A stretch of 14,130 nt of DNA, taken from positions 1 through 14,130 of the forward strand of contig JBLNDG010000010.1 of the NCBI GenBank assembly GCA_050261415.1, given 5' to 3'. The notes beneath the pieces are model-generated. The model worked only from the letters and a program-made list of their open reading frames with translations. It was not told where the DNA came from and searched no databases. Position numbers and translations under genes: made by a program. The DNA comes from JBLNDG01 sp050261415. Its GTDB lineage: Bacteria; Bacillota; Clostridia; Lutisporales; Lutisporaceae. This document shows positions 6,970 through 14,130 of this stretch, in pieces (within the stretch, counting starts at the first letter, position 1; the number at the start of each line of letters is the position of its first letter).

Positions 6970-8901
6970 TCATTCTTCATCAGTGAGCCTGTTTTCCGAC
7001 ATGAACTCGTAATAACTGAAAACCGCTCCTCTCGTCAGATACAGCTTCCCACCTACCGGTACAACCACATATATCTGATATGCCGGACCAACACCAACCT
7101 CAAGACAACCGCCCCCCGCAACAGTATGGACATCCGCAATAAGGGCCATATGCCGGTCGGTCTCCGATTCCAGCTGTCTCAGCCTCCCATATTCCATGAA
7201 GGAATCCGTCAGGTTCTCCAGCCATCCTCCATAGTATAAGAGCTGCAAGCCTTCGTCTTCAGTCAGCACTTCATTATTCAGCTCTTTTACCGAGCACTTG
7301 ATTAGGAATTGGAGCAGTTCCTCAAACCGTACCATTTTGCTCTCCATATCCCTTTCCAGAATGCTGCGGCTTTTTAGGTTCTCTTTAGAATATGTTGTAA
7401 GCCACAGCAACCGCTCATAAGCCTCAATATTCGGTTCCACATAGCTCTTAAGCCTGGGTGGTTCCTGCTCATCGCCTCCGCATTCGGCTGCAGTTCCCTT
7501 GCCGTAAAGGATGGTATCATGCCTGAGCTCAGACCAGCTTCCCAATGCAGTATTCAGGGATTTATCCTGCCAGGCCTGGGTCTGCATAAATTCCGGGTAA
7601 CCTTCTCCATACTCACGTAATAACCCCTTCAGTATCCATAGCCAGCCAAAGTACATATTTGACTGCCACCTGCTGTTTTCCGGCTTGCTGAATTTATCCT
7701 TCAATCTTTCAAAATTGGGTTTGTACCCATCCCAGGTCTTATATTCCTCATATACATTCATCAGAAGGTCTTCCGCCCTTTTGGAGCCCAGCACCCCCAT
7801 GATATCCAGCCCTTTTGGCACGGGGCGCTTTATAGGTGTGACCAGGTCCTGCAATATCTCAGAATCCGCAATATACCGCTGACCCATGAAGATGTTCAAG
7901 TCATCCGTTCTTCCCACATAAAATGAGGTAGGCTCATAGATATTGCTCCATCGCGTAAGGTCGTTTCCATCTTCCAGAAGCATAGTATAAGTAATCAATA
8001 ATGCTTGCAGCGTCTGCTCCTCATTCCGTACATCCCCCTTTTGATACAGCGGGAAAGGCGCCTGCCCATACCACATCATTGCCTTGAAAAACCGTTTCAA
8101 TTCTTCGCTCCTGGTATAGTGGCCCCTTGGCTTATACTGGCTGTAATCCAGATCAAATGGGAATATATCCGATCTCTGATAATTACCCTGTCCCTTGACC
8201 TTCTCATATTCCTTATTCGCCAGCTTACCGGCTTCCTCCGGTATATCCAGTGGAAGATTACCGCCCAGTGCAAGCTCTGCAACACCAAAGTATGCAATGT
8301 TTTTTATCTGGAGTGCTTTCAGCCGTTCATTCTGCAATCTGTTATACAAATCAACGGACTTTCTCAACATGCTGTCGGTAAGGGCGACCAGCTCATTGGC
8401 CAGCTTATCGGCTTCAAGCTTTCTCAGTGAATAGTCATAAAACACATGATACACCTGCAGCACCGAATCCACAGTTACAAAGGAAGGTACCTTCAAATAC
8501 TCATTTCTCTCATAAATATAGAAAAGCTGCTCTTCATTTGAAGGTGTCACCATAAATCCGTTTTTTGCAAGCATTTGTTTCTGGGCTTCCGTGAATGTAC
8601 CGTATTGCTCCAGGTTGACAACGTTGGAAAGATCCGCATTTACCTGATATGCAGGTATGGATACCTTGTAATCAACCGGCTTGAAAGGCACCTTCACATT
8701 CTCCTTTTCTTTGTCATAAGCTAAAAACAACGGCGGTTCCCCACCTTGACCGCTGGCTGTGATACTCGGCTGTACTTCAGCCACTGGTGCAGCCGGACTT
8801 TTTGTTTCCTTAGGCTTGCAGCCTGTCATACCAAATGTGACTGACAAAAGGTACAATAATCCCAATGCGAATGTCAATATCCGAGAAAATATAGTCCTCA
8901 A
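6970..8901 (-). CDS. DUF3160 lipoprotein, probable premature stop
   Basis: 643-residue extracytoplasmic protein of the DUF3160 family, function unknown. Residues 1-28 are a lipoprotein signal peptide: RTIFSR, a hydrophobic core, then a lipobox-like GMTGC with Cys28. It would be anchored to the outer face of the membrane. The family region starts near 98 (LEQYGTFTEAQKQML) and includes FVTVDSVLQVYHVFYDYSLR near 141-160. It starts with TTG and has no good ribosome binding site. The C-terminus reads RLTDEE then TGA (6972-6970), and the same frame continues with QKMLKEGREPKQPEW and on to TGA at 6852-6850. Family members usually have EEWQ here, so TGG has probably become TGA. It overlaps the upstream FG-GAP gene by 92 bp in another frame, a sign of deletion. 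Confidence 0.8.
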   Translation of the reverse strand: MRTIFSRILTFALGLLYLLSVTFGMTGCKPKETKSPAAPVAEVQPSITASGQGGEPPLFLAYDKEKENVKVPFKPVDYKVSIPAYQVNADLSNVVNLEQYGTFTEAQKQMLAKNGFMVTPSNEEQLFYIYERNEYLKVPSFVTVDSVLQVYHVFYDYSLRKLEADKLANELVALTDSMLRKSVDLYNRLQNERLKALQIKNIAYFGVAELALGGNLPLDIPEEAGKLANKEYEKVKGQGNYQRSDIFPFDLDYSQYKPRGHYTRSEELKRFFKAMMWYGQAPFPLYQKGDVRNEEQTLQALLITYTMLLEDGNDLTRWSNIYEPTSFYVGRTDDLNIFMGQRYIADSEILQDLVTPIKRPVPKGLDIMGVLGSKRAEDLLMNVYEEYKTWDGYKPNFERLKDKFSKPENSRWQSNMYFGWLWILKGLLREYGEGYPEFMQTQAWQDKSLNTALGSWSELRHDTILYGKGTAAECGGDEQEPPRLKSYVEPNIEAYERLLWLTTYSKENLKSRSILERDMESKMVRFEELLQFLIKCSVKELNNEVLTEDEGLQLLYYGGWLENLTDSFMEYGRLRQLESETDRHMALIADVHTVAGGGCLEVGVGPAYQIYVVVPVGGKLYLTRGAVFSYYEFMSENRLTDEE

Positions 8902-9571
8902 AAGGTCTTGAGAGCCTTGACCCTCTCCATTTGGGCGCCAAGTCCCCCTTGTACCAGTTAAAAATGAATGGCCGCTTTGCCATGACAGGGTAAAACGGTG
9001 ATTCTTTGTATACCCCGATAGAAATCTCCGTTATACCGTCACCATCGACATCTGCAGTCTGAACCTTCCAGGGGTTGAACTCCTTATAGCTTTTTTCATA
9101 AAGCTTTTTAAATCCCTTGCCGTAAGCGAGTATCACAAGCTTATTTCCATAAAAGGTGTCCCCGGTTCCCGTAACCACAAGAATCTCATCCTTTGAATCG
9201 TTGTCAATGTCACCTACGCAACAGCTGATGATATGTTCCCCATCAGACTGTGTACTGTAGGATTCTACTTGTTTTCCTGTGTACGTATAAAGGCTGATTG
9301 CATCCTCTGATGAAACCACGGCATATAGTGCAGCACCGTTCTGAAGTACATCAACCAGTTCTTGTTTGCCCCTTCGAGCATTTACCATGCGATATTTCAG
9401 AAATCCATCACTCGATTTAACGCCCAGTGAACTGTATTCTTTGAAATGATAGGTAGAAAAGGTGGTGTTCCAAAGCTTCAGTGTCTCATCTCTTTCTGTA
9501 GATACCGCAATAAATAGCAGGCTTGAGATGCTTATCAATATTAATACTGCAATTGCTCTTCTTACTGACAT
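8810..9571 (-). CDS. FG-GAP/VCBS-repeat exported protein, 3' truncated
   Basis: 253-residue protein with an N-terminal signal or anchor helix at residues 4-24. Calcium-binding beta-propeller-type repeats follow: VGDIDNDSKDEILVVTG at 119-135 and ADVDGDGITEISIGVYKESP at 173-192. A third begins SRPFEDYIFSDID at 221-233 but, instead of the expected DGxDE, runs into IRIGIIVPF and an unrelated tail. From about residue 232 the DNA is the signal-peptide region of the DUF3160 gene read in another frame, so the original 3' part seems lost by deletion. Its start follows a weak TAGG site and lies only 26 bases after the thi-operon terminator. The role is unknown; it is probably an extracellular or membrane-facing partner of the DUF3160 and CapA proteins. 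Confidence 0.7.
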   Translation of the reverse strand: MSVRRAIAVLILISISSLLFIAVSTERDETLKLWNTTFSTYHFKEYSSLGVKSSDGFLKYRMVNARRGKQELVDVLQNGAALYAVVSSEDAISLYTYTGKQVESYSTQSDGEHIISCCVGDIDNDSKDEILVVTGTGDTFYGNKLVILAYGKGFKKLYEKSYKEFNPWKVQTADVDGDGITEISIGVYKESPFYPVMAKRPFIFNWYKGDLAPKWRGSRLSRPFEDYIFSDIDIRIGIIVPFVSHIWYDRLQA

Positions 9572-9597
9572 TGCTATTGCCTACTTTTTTTACCCAT

Positions 9598-9634
9598 AAA
9601 AAAACACCCCCTGCTATTATAGTAGCAGACGGTG
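9598..9634 (-). terminator. Intrinsic terminator of the thiamine operon
   Basis: Read on the minus strand, CACC-GT-CTGCTA, a CTATAA loop, and TAGCAG-GG-GGTG form a hairpin with one internal mismatch loop. It is followed directly by seven T. It lies 28 bases past the thiD stop and separates the thi operon from the FG-GAP gene. Confidence 0.85.
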
Positions 9635-9661
9635 CTATTGCTGTAAATATTTACCTGATAC

Positions 9662-10447
9662 TTATATTTGTAAATTGAAGCAATGATTCAGCGGGCCGCT
9701 GCCTTTACCAAGATCAAGCCCTGCTTTTAGCGCCCCTGTGATATAGGCCTTGGCGTTTTTTACGCTCTGCTCTATGGAGTACCCATCAGCAAGATTGCAG
9801 GCAATTGCAGAGGAGAGTGTACATCCTGTGCCGTGTGTATTGGGATTATTTACTCTTTTACCCTTGATCCATGTTGCTTTTCCCTCTGAATAGAGCAAGT
9901 CATCTGCAATATCATTCAGGTGGCCGCCTTTAATAAGTACACTGCCGGAAAGCATTTTTGAAATTTCGTGAGCTGCAGCCAGCATTTCATCGGTAGTTGC
10001 AATTTTCATCCCACAAAGTGCTTCTGCTTCCGGAATGTTAGGTGTAATAATGTCTGCTGCAGGAATTAGTTTTGTGATAACGGCATCCATTGCATTATTG
10101 TCCAGCAGTCTGCTTCCGCTTGTTGAAACCATAACAGGGTCAACTACGATATTTTTTGCATTATATTGTTTTAGTTTTTCAACAATAACCTCTATAATCC
10201 TACTGTTTGATACCATGCCGACCTTAACCGCATCGGGGAAAATATCGGTAAAAATACAGTCGAGCTGCTGCCCGACAAACTCCGGAGCAGCCTCCATAAC
10301 ACCATAAACACCGGTAGTATTTTGTGCAGTTAGAGCGGTAATGGCACTCATTGCATATATTTTATGCACAGTGATAGTTTTGATGTCCGCCTGAATACCT
10401 GCTCCGCCGCTGCAATCGGAGCCTGCAATAGTTAATACTTTTCTCAT
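9662..10447 (-). CDS. thiD: Hydroxymethylpyrimidine/phosphomethylpyrimidine kinase
   Basis: 261-residue ribokinase-fold enzyme that phosphorylates HMP to HMP-P and then to HMP-PP, the pyrimidine substrate of ThiE. Motifs: AGSDCSGGAGIQADIKT at 8-24 (substrate-binding N-terminus), TALTAQNTTGVYGV at 37-50, VVDPVMVSTSG at 101-111, TPNIPEAEALCG at 135-146, and the ATP/anion-hole motif NTHGTGCTLSSAIA at 203-216 with the catalytic GTGC. Length is normal. GAGGT lies 8 bases before the ATG, which overlaps the HAD stop by 4 bp (ATGA). It is the last gene of the operon, with a terminator just beyond. Confidence 0.96.
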   Translation of the reverse strand: MRKVLTIAGSDCSGGAGIQADIKTITVHKIYAMSAITALTAQNTTGVYGVMEAAPEFVGQQLDCIFTDIFPDAVKVGMVSNSRIIEVIVEKLKQYNAKNIVVDPVMVSTSGSRLLDNNAMDAVITKLIPAADIITPNIPEAEALCGMKIATTDEMLAAAHEISKMLSGSVLIKGGHLNDIADDLLYSEGKATWIKGKRVNNPNTHGTGCTLSSAIACNLADGYSIEQSVKNAKAYITGALKAGLDLGKGSGPLNHCFNLQI

Positions 10448-11088
10448 TTGTTTACCTCATATTCATTAAGATTTATAATATAGCAATCCGCTGTCTGTTT
10501 GATTTTTTCCTTATCCTGCTCAAAGACGGCTTCATATACGCCGACAGTATAAAAGTTTGCTGATTTTGCCGTCTCAATTGCATGAAGTGCGTCCTCAAAC
10601 ACCGCAACCTCGCTTAAAGGCAATCCGAGCTTTTCTGCAGCCTTAATGTAAATATCGGGGTTTTGCTTACTGCTGCCCACTTCAGTTGATGTAATTATAA
10701 ATTCAAAGTATTTGTAAATATTAAGGCGCTTTAGTGCAAATTCCACCAAAGGCTTATCGGTTGCGGTAGCTATGCACATTTTGAGTTCCCTGTTCTTTTC
10801 CAAAAACTCATGCACACCGTCTTTTAATCCCACATGGTATTTATATTTATCCTCAATCAGCATATTGATTTCATCCATTATCTGATGCGGTGATAAGTTT
10901 ATATGGAAACTTTCAATAAAATACTCCGCTGCCTGCAAAAGGCTCATAAGCTTCAATATTTCTTTCATGTTTTGCGGTATATTGTCAACACCCTTGAGTC
11001 TCAGGTATTCCTCGCCAATATTGTCCCAAATGCCCATTGAATCAAGCAGTGTACCATCAAGGTCGAAAATAAAGCCTTTTATGCACAT
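10444..11088 (-). CDS. HAD-family phosphatase in the thiamine operon
   Basis: 214-residue HAD hydrolase of the beta-phosphoglucomutase-like type with an alpha-helical cap at about residues 17-85. Motif I is FDLDGTLLDS, with nucleophile Asp9 and acid/base Asp11. Motif II lies in CIATATDK (105-112), the motif III lysine is Lys141 in SKQNPDIY, and motif IV is VFEDALHAIETA with Asp166. The start overlaps the thiE end by 10 bp and its stop overlaps thiD, so it is made together with the salvage enzymes. A phosphatase acting on thiamine phosphate or on an HMP/thiazole phosphate is a reasonable guess from position alone; a house-cleaning role is equally possible. HAD specificity cannot be read from the motifs. 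Confidence 0.85.
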   Translation of the reverse strand: MCIKGFIFDLDGTLLDSMGIWDNIGEEYLRLKGVDNIPQNMKEILKLMSLLQAAEYFIESFHINLSPHQIMDEINMLIEDKYKYHVGLKDGVHEFLEKNRELKMCIATATDKPLVEFALKRLNIYKYFEFIITSTEVGSSKQNPDIYIKAAEKLGLPLSEVAVFEDALHAIETAKSANFYTVGVYEAVFEQDKEKIKQTADCYIINLNEYEVNK

Positions 11089-11723
11089 GTTATCATTTCC
11101 TTCGAAAGAACAAGTAATTTTTCTGTTGCCTCAGACACATCGGGTTTTGCAAATATTGCGGAGATAACCGCAACTCCGTCAATACCGGTACCTTTAAGCA
11201 GCATAATATTTTTTTCATTTATCCCACCGATTGCCACAACAGGAATGCTTACAGCTCCGCAGATGGCTTTTAGCGTTTCAAGGGATACACTGTCTGCATC
11301 ATCTTTGGTTGAGGTGGAAAAAACTGCACCAACACCGAGATAGTCGGCGCCTTGTTTTTCGGCAAGCAGAGCTTGTTCAACAGTTTGCGCTGAAACACCG
11401 AGAATTTTATCATTGCCTATAAGTGCACGTACATCGACTGCATTCATATCGCTTTGCCCTACATGCACCCCGTCGGCATTTACCGCAATTGCCACCTCAA
11501 TATTGTCGTTTACAACAAAGGGAACCCTGTATTTGTCTGCAATTTCCCTTATTTTTTTGCCTTCAGCCACAAACTCGTCAAAACCAAGATTCTTTTCGCG
11601 GAGCTGGATAAAGGTTGCCCCTGATTTAATAATTTCTTCAACCTGATTTTCAAGGCGGTTTTTGCCAAGCCAGGTTCTGTCTGTAACTGCATATAAAAGC
11701 AATGAGTTTTTATCTGCTTTCAA
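11079..11723 (-). CDS. thiE: Thiamine-phosphate synthase
   Basis: TIM-barrel enzyme (214 residues) that couples HMP-PP with thiazole phosphate, giving thiamine phosphate and pyrophosphate. Motifs: FIQLREKNL at 38-46 (pyrophosphate-binding Arg/Lys), VVNDNIEVAIAVNADGVHVGQSD at 70-92 (given by its NDN and HVGQ parts), GVSAQT at 109-114, GADYLGVGAVFSTSTK at 125-140, and VAIGGIN at 163-169. The TTG at 11723 is preferred because AAAGGAAGG lies 8 bases upstream. A GTG at 11732 overlaps that site, and using it would add three residues. Its start lies inside the 3' end of thiM, which suggests translational coupling. Confidence 0.95.
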   Translation of the reverse strand: MKADKNSLLLYAVTDRTWLGKNRLENQVEEIIKSGATFIQLREKNLGFDEFVAEGKKIREIADKYRVPFVVNDNIEVAIAVNADGVHVGQSDMNAVDVRALIGNDKILGVSAQTVEQALLAEKQGADYLGVGAVFSTSTKDDADSVSLETLKAICGAVSIPVVAIGGINEKNIMLLKGTGIDGVAVISAIFAKPDVSEATEKLLVLSKEMITCA

Positions 11724-12534
11724 TTTTAGCACCTTCCTTTAAGGCTTGTACATTCAGCTTGCTCATGTAATCTATTAACAACATTCTGTATGTATTCGTG
11801 CCGCCATCAGGTTCACAAAGCTTCCTGTATGCAAGCTCACCGCAAAGTCCCATAGCCACAACGGCAGTAACGGTTGCATCCAGAATATCATCATAATTTG
11901 CGCCGATAAAACTTCCAATAACCGCCGTAAGCATGCAGCCTGTGCCTGTAACACGGCTCATCATTGGATGACCGTTATTTATTATATAAGCCTTTTCTCC
12001 GTCTGCTACAATGTCGGTTGCACCTGTTATGGCAATGACCGAACCTGTTGTTTTTGAAAGCGATTTTGCAAAGGCAGCAACACTATCAACATTATCGGCT
12101 GTTACCGCTTCTGCGGCAGAGGCATCAACACCCCGCGTACTGCTGCTTCCGCTTGCTAAAAACTTGATTTCAGAAATATTTCCTCTAATGACCGAGAATT
12201 TTACTTCCTCTAAAAGTGTTAAGGCAGTTTCATTGCGGAGTGCTGATGCCCCCGCACCTACGGGATCAAATACAACAGGGTGTCCAAGCTCGTTGGCCTT
12301 TTTGCCTGCCGCTATCATGGACCTTATTGTTCTTTCATTAAGCGTGCCCATGTTGATAACAAGCGAGGAACAAATTGAAGTAATATCGCAAACCTCGTTA
12401 ATATCATCTGCCATGATCGGCGAACCGCCGCTTGCCAAAATAATATTGGCACAGTCATTTACTGTTACATAGTTGGTAATAGAGTGAACAAGCGGTACTT
12501 TTGCCTTTACATTTTCCAAAATTTTTTCATACAT
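11710..12534 (-). CDS. thiM: Hydroxyethylthiazole kinase
   Basis: 274-residue ribokinase-like enzyme that phosphorylates salvaged 4-methyl-5-hydroxyethylthiazole. Family motifs are HSITNYVTVNDCAN at 17-30, ASGGSPIMAD at 34-43, VVFDPVGAGAS at 87-97, VIRGNISEI at 115-123, and SRVTGTGCMLTAV at 193-205 with the catalytic GTGC. AAGGTGG lies 8 bases before the ATG, four bases after the cytX stop. Together with CytX and ThiD it marks this operon as a salvage route rather than de novo synthesis. Confidence 0.96.
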   Translation of the reverse strand: MYEKILENVKAKVPLVHSITNYVTVNDCANIILASGGSPIMADDINEVCDITSICSSLVINMGTLNERTIRSMIAAGKKANELGHPVVFDPVGAGASALRNETALTLLEEVKFSVIRGNISEIKFLASGSSSTRGVDASAAEAVTADNVDSVAAFAKSLSKTTGSVIAITGATDIVADGEKAYIINNGHPMMSRVTGTGCMLTAVIGSFIGANYDDILDATVTAVVAMGLCGELAYRKLCEPDGGTNTYRMLLIDYMSKLNVQALKEGAKIESR

Positions 12535-12538
12535 TTTT

Positions 12539-13720
12539 CTATTCCACCTTTTTTATTATAATATTTGCAGTGATGCAAAGCAGCATTACGATTACAACAA
12601 CAGGAACGGTACTTCCTAAAATTGTGTCAATTCCTAAAAATACCCTGTAAATGACAAACCCGGCAACCCACAAAATAGAATTCGCAACATCAAACTTTTT
12701 GTCATTACACCGTTTCTTGAGGATAAAATAATCTGTAATCAGAATGGCTGCCATCGGCACAAACACCGAACCGATAAGATACAGGAAGTCTTCATATCTT
12801 TCAACCGGAGTAAATATTGCTATGAGTGTACCGACAACACTCACGACAATTCCAATTATTTTGCCGTTCCATTCCGGATAAATATTGAGCATGCTCTCTC
12901 CGGCAGAATAGACATCAAGAAATGTTGTGGTTACTGTTGCAAATACAACAATCAGCATTGCTGCAACCCCAAGTCCTGCACTCATAAGAATCTGTATAAC
13001 GTCCGAACCGCCGGCAAAGAGAACGGCGCCAAGCCCGATGGCATACATAAAACAGCTGCCGGCAAAATAACAGGTTGTACTTGCCAAGGTGAATGCTACA
13101 GGCTTGTCCGTATTTTTTGTATAATCCGAAATAAGCGGCAGCCATGAAATCGGCATCGCAATCGCAAGCTCAAGCGCCATGCCAAAAGTCATAGACCCCT
13201 CTATTTTTCCGCCGCTGCCGCCTTTAAACACCATGACACCCAAAACTGCAGTAAGAACCAAAAGTGCAATTACCGCAATATTATTCAGTTTATCGATATT
13301 TTTTAATCCGGCAATGATCCAGATGATAATCAGTATGCCTATGAGCGCGCACCAGGCCACATTGCCGGAAAAACCGAATTTATCATTTATAACCGTGCCA
13401 AAGGCATCTGCACCGCTGATTATCATTACCGCCGTCCAGCCGACAAGTTGTAAGATGTTAAGTACTGAGAAAAATACCGAACCATATCTGCCGAACGAAA
13501 ATCGTACACTCTCCATAGCTGAAACCTTGCTTTTTGCTCCGATAAGTCCTGCAAAATATAACAGAATGCAACCGATTAGATGGCCTGCAGCTATTGCAAG
13601 CATACCAAGCCCGAAACCGAGAGGCGCAAGCAATGCACCTGTTAAGATTTCTGCAATGGAAATTGCGGCTCCAAACCACAAAAGCGAAGCACTTAGAAAT
13701 GACATCTTGTTTTTATTCAT
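12539..13720 (-). CDS. cytX: NCS1-family permease, probable HMP transporter CytX
   Basis: 393-residue membrane permease of the nucleobase:cation symporter-1 (cytosine/purine permease) family, with about 12 hydrophobic segments. Recognisable parts are the N-terminal SLLWFGAAISIAEILTGALL, LQLVGWTAVMIISGADAFG in the third helix region, and SWLPLISDYTKNTDKP in the central loop. The thiamine operon position and TPP riboswitch upstream match the CytX group, thought to import hydroxymethylpyrimidine. The ATG at 13720 is chosen because CGGAGGAG lies 7 bases upstream. An in-frame ATG at 13768 would fall inside the riboswitch terminator. It is the first gene of the operon. Confidence 0.9.
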   Translation of the reverse strand: MNKNKMSFLSASLLWFGAAISIAEILTGALLAPLGFGLGMLAIAAGHLIGCILLYFAGLIGAKSKVSAMESVRFSFGRYGSVFFSVLNILQLVGWTAVMIISGADAFGTVINDKFGFSGNVAWCALIGILIIIWIIAGLKNIDKLNNIAVIALLVLTAVLGVMVFKGGSGGKIEGSMTFGMALELAIAMPISWLPLISDYTKNTDKPVAFTLASTTCYFAGSCFMYAIGLGAVLFAGGSDVIQILMSAGLGVAAMLIVVFATVTTTFLDVYSAGESMLNIYPEWNGKIIGIVVSVVGTLIAIFTPVERYEDFLYLIGSVFVPMAAILITDYFILKKRCNDKKFDVANSILWVAGFVIYRVFLGIDTILGSTVPVVVIVMLLCITANIIIKKVE

Positions 13721-13740
13721 GAAAACTCCTCCGTAAAATA

Positions 13741-13776
13741 TTAAATGGGATATGCCTCTGTAAAGCATATCCCACT
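13741..13776 (-). terminator. Riboswitch expression-platform terminator
   Basis: TGGGATATGC (13774-13765 on the minus strand) pairs perfectly with GCATATCCCA (13755-13746) around a 9-base loop and is followed by TTTAATATTTT. It lies between the TPP aptamer and the cytX ribosome binding site, where TPP binding would favour premature termination. The tail is broken by A residues, so it may be a moderate terminator. Confidence 0.7.
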
Positions 13777-13795
13777 AAAATTACGGTAGTATTTG

Positions 13796-13880
13796 TCCCT
13801 ACGTTGGCATTATCCAAATCAGGTTCAAGGGTCGAAACCTATCGGTTTCCTCTCAGCCTGCGCACAAGCTCCCCCAAGTA
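13796..13880 (-). promoter_or_regulatory. TPP (THI-box) riboswitch
   Basis: On the minus strand the aptamer shows the conserved blocks in order: TTGGGGGAGC (P1/P2 5' side), CAGGCTGAGAGGAAAC (pyrimidine-sensing CUGAGA), ACCCTTGAACCTGAT, then GGATAATGCCAACGTAGGGA (pyrophosphate arm and P1 3' side). A variable P3a hairpin, ACCGATAGGT, sits between them. It should switch off cytX-thiM-thiE-HAD-thiD when thiamine pyrophosphate is plentiful. Confidence 0.97.
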
Positions 13881-13893
13881 TTCAATTTACTAT

Positions 13894-13922
13894 ATTTAAT
13901 CACACTTTTTAGATTTTGTCAA
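13894..13922 (-). promoter_or_regulatory. Promoter of the thiamine-salvage operon
   Basis: On the minus strand a consensus TTGACA (13922-13917) is followed after 17 bases by TTAAAT (13899-13894), with an upstream TG forming an extended -10. Transcription would start just before the riboswitch aptamer. It is well placed and near consensus. Confidence 0.75.
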
Positions 13923-14130
13923 ATAAAGAGCAGGGACGGGGGATAGCGTCAATTTACTGTAGGGAAAAGAAGAATAGACCACATCCTGGAATTGAGGAAA
14001 TACTATCACCCCGGTCACGCCCTTGACAACACGCATCTCCCATATGGTTTGTCAGCCCTGCTGGCAGCTTTCTCTTGACTGAGTGCCTCTGGAGCTATTC
14101 AGGCTGCCATTTTGTCCATTATACCATATG

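Noticed and set aside
8005..8430. Plus-strand 141-codon open frame
   Set aside because: It is antisense to the DUF3160 coding region, with no recognisable domain or start site.
12011..12472. Plus-strand 153-codon open frame
   Set aside because: It is a mirror of thiM; thiM has all expected motifs on the other strand.
13179..13736. Plus-strand 185-codon open frame
   Set aside because: It is antisense to the cytX membrane helices; long antisense frames are common opposite such genes.
13899..14036. Minus-strand frame of about 46 codons starting MRVVKGVTG
   Set aside because: It runs through the thi promoter, has no spaced ribosome binding site and no family resemblance.

Overview
The window looks like low-to-moderate GC DNA from an anaerobic Firmicute, probably a clostridium. 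The signs are strong GGAGG-type ribosome binding sites, overlapping starts, hairpin-plus-T terminators, a TPP-riboswitch thiamine-salvage operon of clostridial type, a DUF3160 lipoprotein and a sodium:solute symporter. No rRNA, tRNA, CRISPR array or intact mobile element is visible.

Bases 1-5765: a catabolic cluster. A LysR-type regulator (minus strand) is divergent from a three-gene plus-strand set: a histidine/aromatic amino acid lyase-fold protein, an M20D amidohydrolase overlapping it by 7 bp, and a sodium:solute symporter. The lyase homologue lacks the Ala-Ser-Gly triad that forms the MIO cofactor and the usual active-site arginine motif, so its reaction is unlikely to be ordinary histidine deamination. 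The set probably imports a small nitrogenous compound, splits an amide and performs an elimination, under LysR control; the substrate is unknown. The divergent gap holds a good LysR-gene promoter, a 30-bp-period direct repeat and imperfect dyad suitable as regulator sites, and a long structured RNA that may be a 6S RNA or a leader. Strong two-way terminators bound the cluster at 76-120 and 5728-5762.

Bases 5802-9571 (minus strand): a decaying three-gene set of FG-GAP/VCBS-repeat protein, DUF3160 lipoprotein and CapA-like metallophosphatase. Each shows a lesion: the FG-GAP protein loses its third repeat where it runs into the DUF3160 gene, the DUF3160 gene has an in-frame TGA followed by 39 more sensible codons, and the CapA gene is split by a one-base frameshift from its membrane anchor and first metal motif.

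Bases 9598-13922 (minus strand): a thiamine-salvage operon in the order promoter, TPP riboswitch with terminator, cytX, thiM, thiE, HAD phosphatase, thiD, terminator. The genes are tightly coupled by overlaps of 4-14 bp or a 4 bp gap. CytX imports the pyrimidine HMP, ThiD phosphorylates it twice, ThiM phosphorylates the thiazole, and ThiE joins them to thiamine phosphate. ThiC and ThiG are absent, so this locus salvages rather than synthesises precursors. Bases 13923-14130 hold no convincing gene.
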